A DNA stretch of 6,832 nt. Origin: Thermotoga sp. Its GTDB lineage: Bacteria > Thermotogota > Thermotogae > B3-G13. Under the pieces are notes generated by a model. The model saw only the letters and a list, made by a program, of their open reading frames with translations. It ran no database searches and was not told the origin of the DNA. Numbering within the stretch: the first letter of the stretch is position 1; the number at the start of each line of letters is the position of its first letter. This document shows positions 6,678-6,832 of the stretch, one piece after another. The translations under genes were made by a program, and so were the position numbers. Where the stretch lies: positions 1 to 6,832 of the forward strand of contig QNAT01000066.1 in assembly GCA_003641555.1 (NCBI GenBank), in the 5' to 3' direction.

Positions 6678-6831
6678 CTATTTTTCTTCCCTCTTGAAAG
6701 GAGGCTTTAACTCAACTTTGCCAAAAAATAACCCAGAAACAGCATCGATGAAGCCATACGATGTCCAGGACATAGCATGAATACAGTATTCTTTGAAAAG
6801 GAACCTTCAAAAACACATTGATTTCTCCCAG
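6678..6831 (-). pseudogene. Possible 3' remnant of a minus-strand gene with a frameshift
   Basis: On the minus strand a frame ending in TAG (6680-6678) is open back to 6806 and reads like protein (HAMSWTSYGFIDAVSG, then KVELKPPFKREEK). Further upstream the sensible-looking frame (GEINVFLKVPF, from 6831) is offset by one base. Removing one base from the four-A run at 6796-6799 (TTTT on the minus strand) joins the two into one frame that runs off the right edge. I do not recognise the protein. It may be a decayed gene, a dispersed repeat, or chance; the length visible is only about 50 codons. Confidence 0.22.
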
Positions 6832-6832
6832 A

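Larger units (their letters stand above)
6530..6832. other. No confident gene; pyrimidine-rich flank, possible minus-strand remnant or repeat
   Basis: This last 303 bases holds no convincing complete gene. The + strand turns pyrimidine-rich (47 purines of 120 at 6601-6720, against 75 of 120 at 6421-6540, hand count), the opposite of the genes to its left. That would fit minus-strand coding sense or an inserted element. No clear intrinsic terminator for the methyltransferase gene is present. Two short inverted repeats and a perfect GAAAGGAGG (6696-6704) without a usable start codon are the only other structures seen. Another near-palindrome, TTTGAA-AA-GG-AA-CC-TTCAAA, lies at 6792-6811. Confidence 0.5.

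Noticed and set aside
6718..6780. 20-codon + frame after GAAAGGAGG, starting at TTG
   Set aside because: The spacing of 13 bases is too long, the start codon is weak, and the product is unremarkable.
1..6832. tRNA/rRNA genes, transposases, integrases, toxin-antitoxin pairs or a restriction endonuclease
   Set aside because: None of the expected motifs or frames were seen on either strand; a restriction partner for the methyltransferase could only lie outside the window.

Overview
The window reads as a chromosomal segment from a thermophile of the Thermotogota or a close relative. The reasons are purine-rich coding strands, heavy use of ATA for isoleucine and AGA/AGG for arginine, and a SecA that ends in a basic tail closing in GRLKVKR with no zinc-binding motif. 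From memory this tail resembles that of Thermotoga SecA, but the exact lineage cannot be fixed without a search. All four genes lie on the + strand.

Layout. (1) Positions 1-1926 hold the 3' part of a large envelope-type gene that runs off the left edge. It encodes a long helical, TPR-like or coiled-coil region, six 40-residue PQQ/WD40-like propeller blades, and a C-terminal bacterial SH3 domain. (2) Positions 1927-2024 form a short intergenic gap with an extended -10 promoter directly in front of secA. (3) Positions 2025-5626 hold secA and prfB (peptide chain release factor 2), packed 2-5 bases apart as an operon. prfB is read in one frame, without the usual programmed frameshift. (4) Positions 5630-6529 hold an amino-type DNA methyltransferase that starts one codon after the prfB UGA stop, in the same frame. 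Its isoleucine codon use differs sharply from prfB (hand count: ATA 8 of 26 against 17 of 20), its ribosome binding site is poor, and its catalytic motif is an unusual THPPY. It looks like an acquired gene that landed behind a housekeeping operon. (5) Positions 6530-6832 contain no convincing complete gene. Strand composition flips from purine-rich to pyrimidine-rich, and minus-strand frames hint at the end of, or a remnant of, a gene or repeat that continues to the right.

How the parts fit. secA (export motor) and prfB (UGA/UAA termination) are housekeeping genes that probably share the promoter before secA. The methyltransferase can ride on that transcript by translational coupling to prfB termination. 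No restriction enzyme, CRISPR array, transposase, tRNA or rRNA gene is visible. I do not see a clearly new multi-gene system. The parts most worth following are the methyltransferase with its compositionally distinct flank, and the helical-propeller-SH3 protein.
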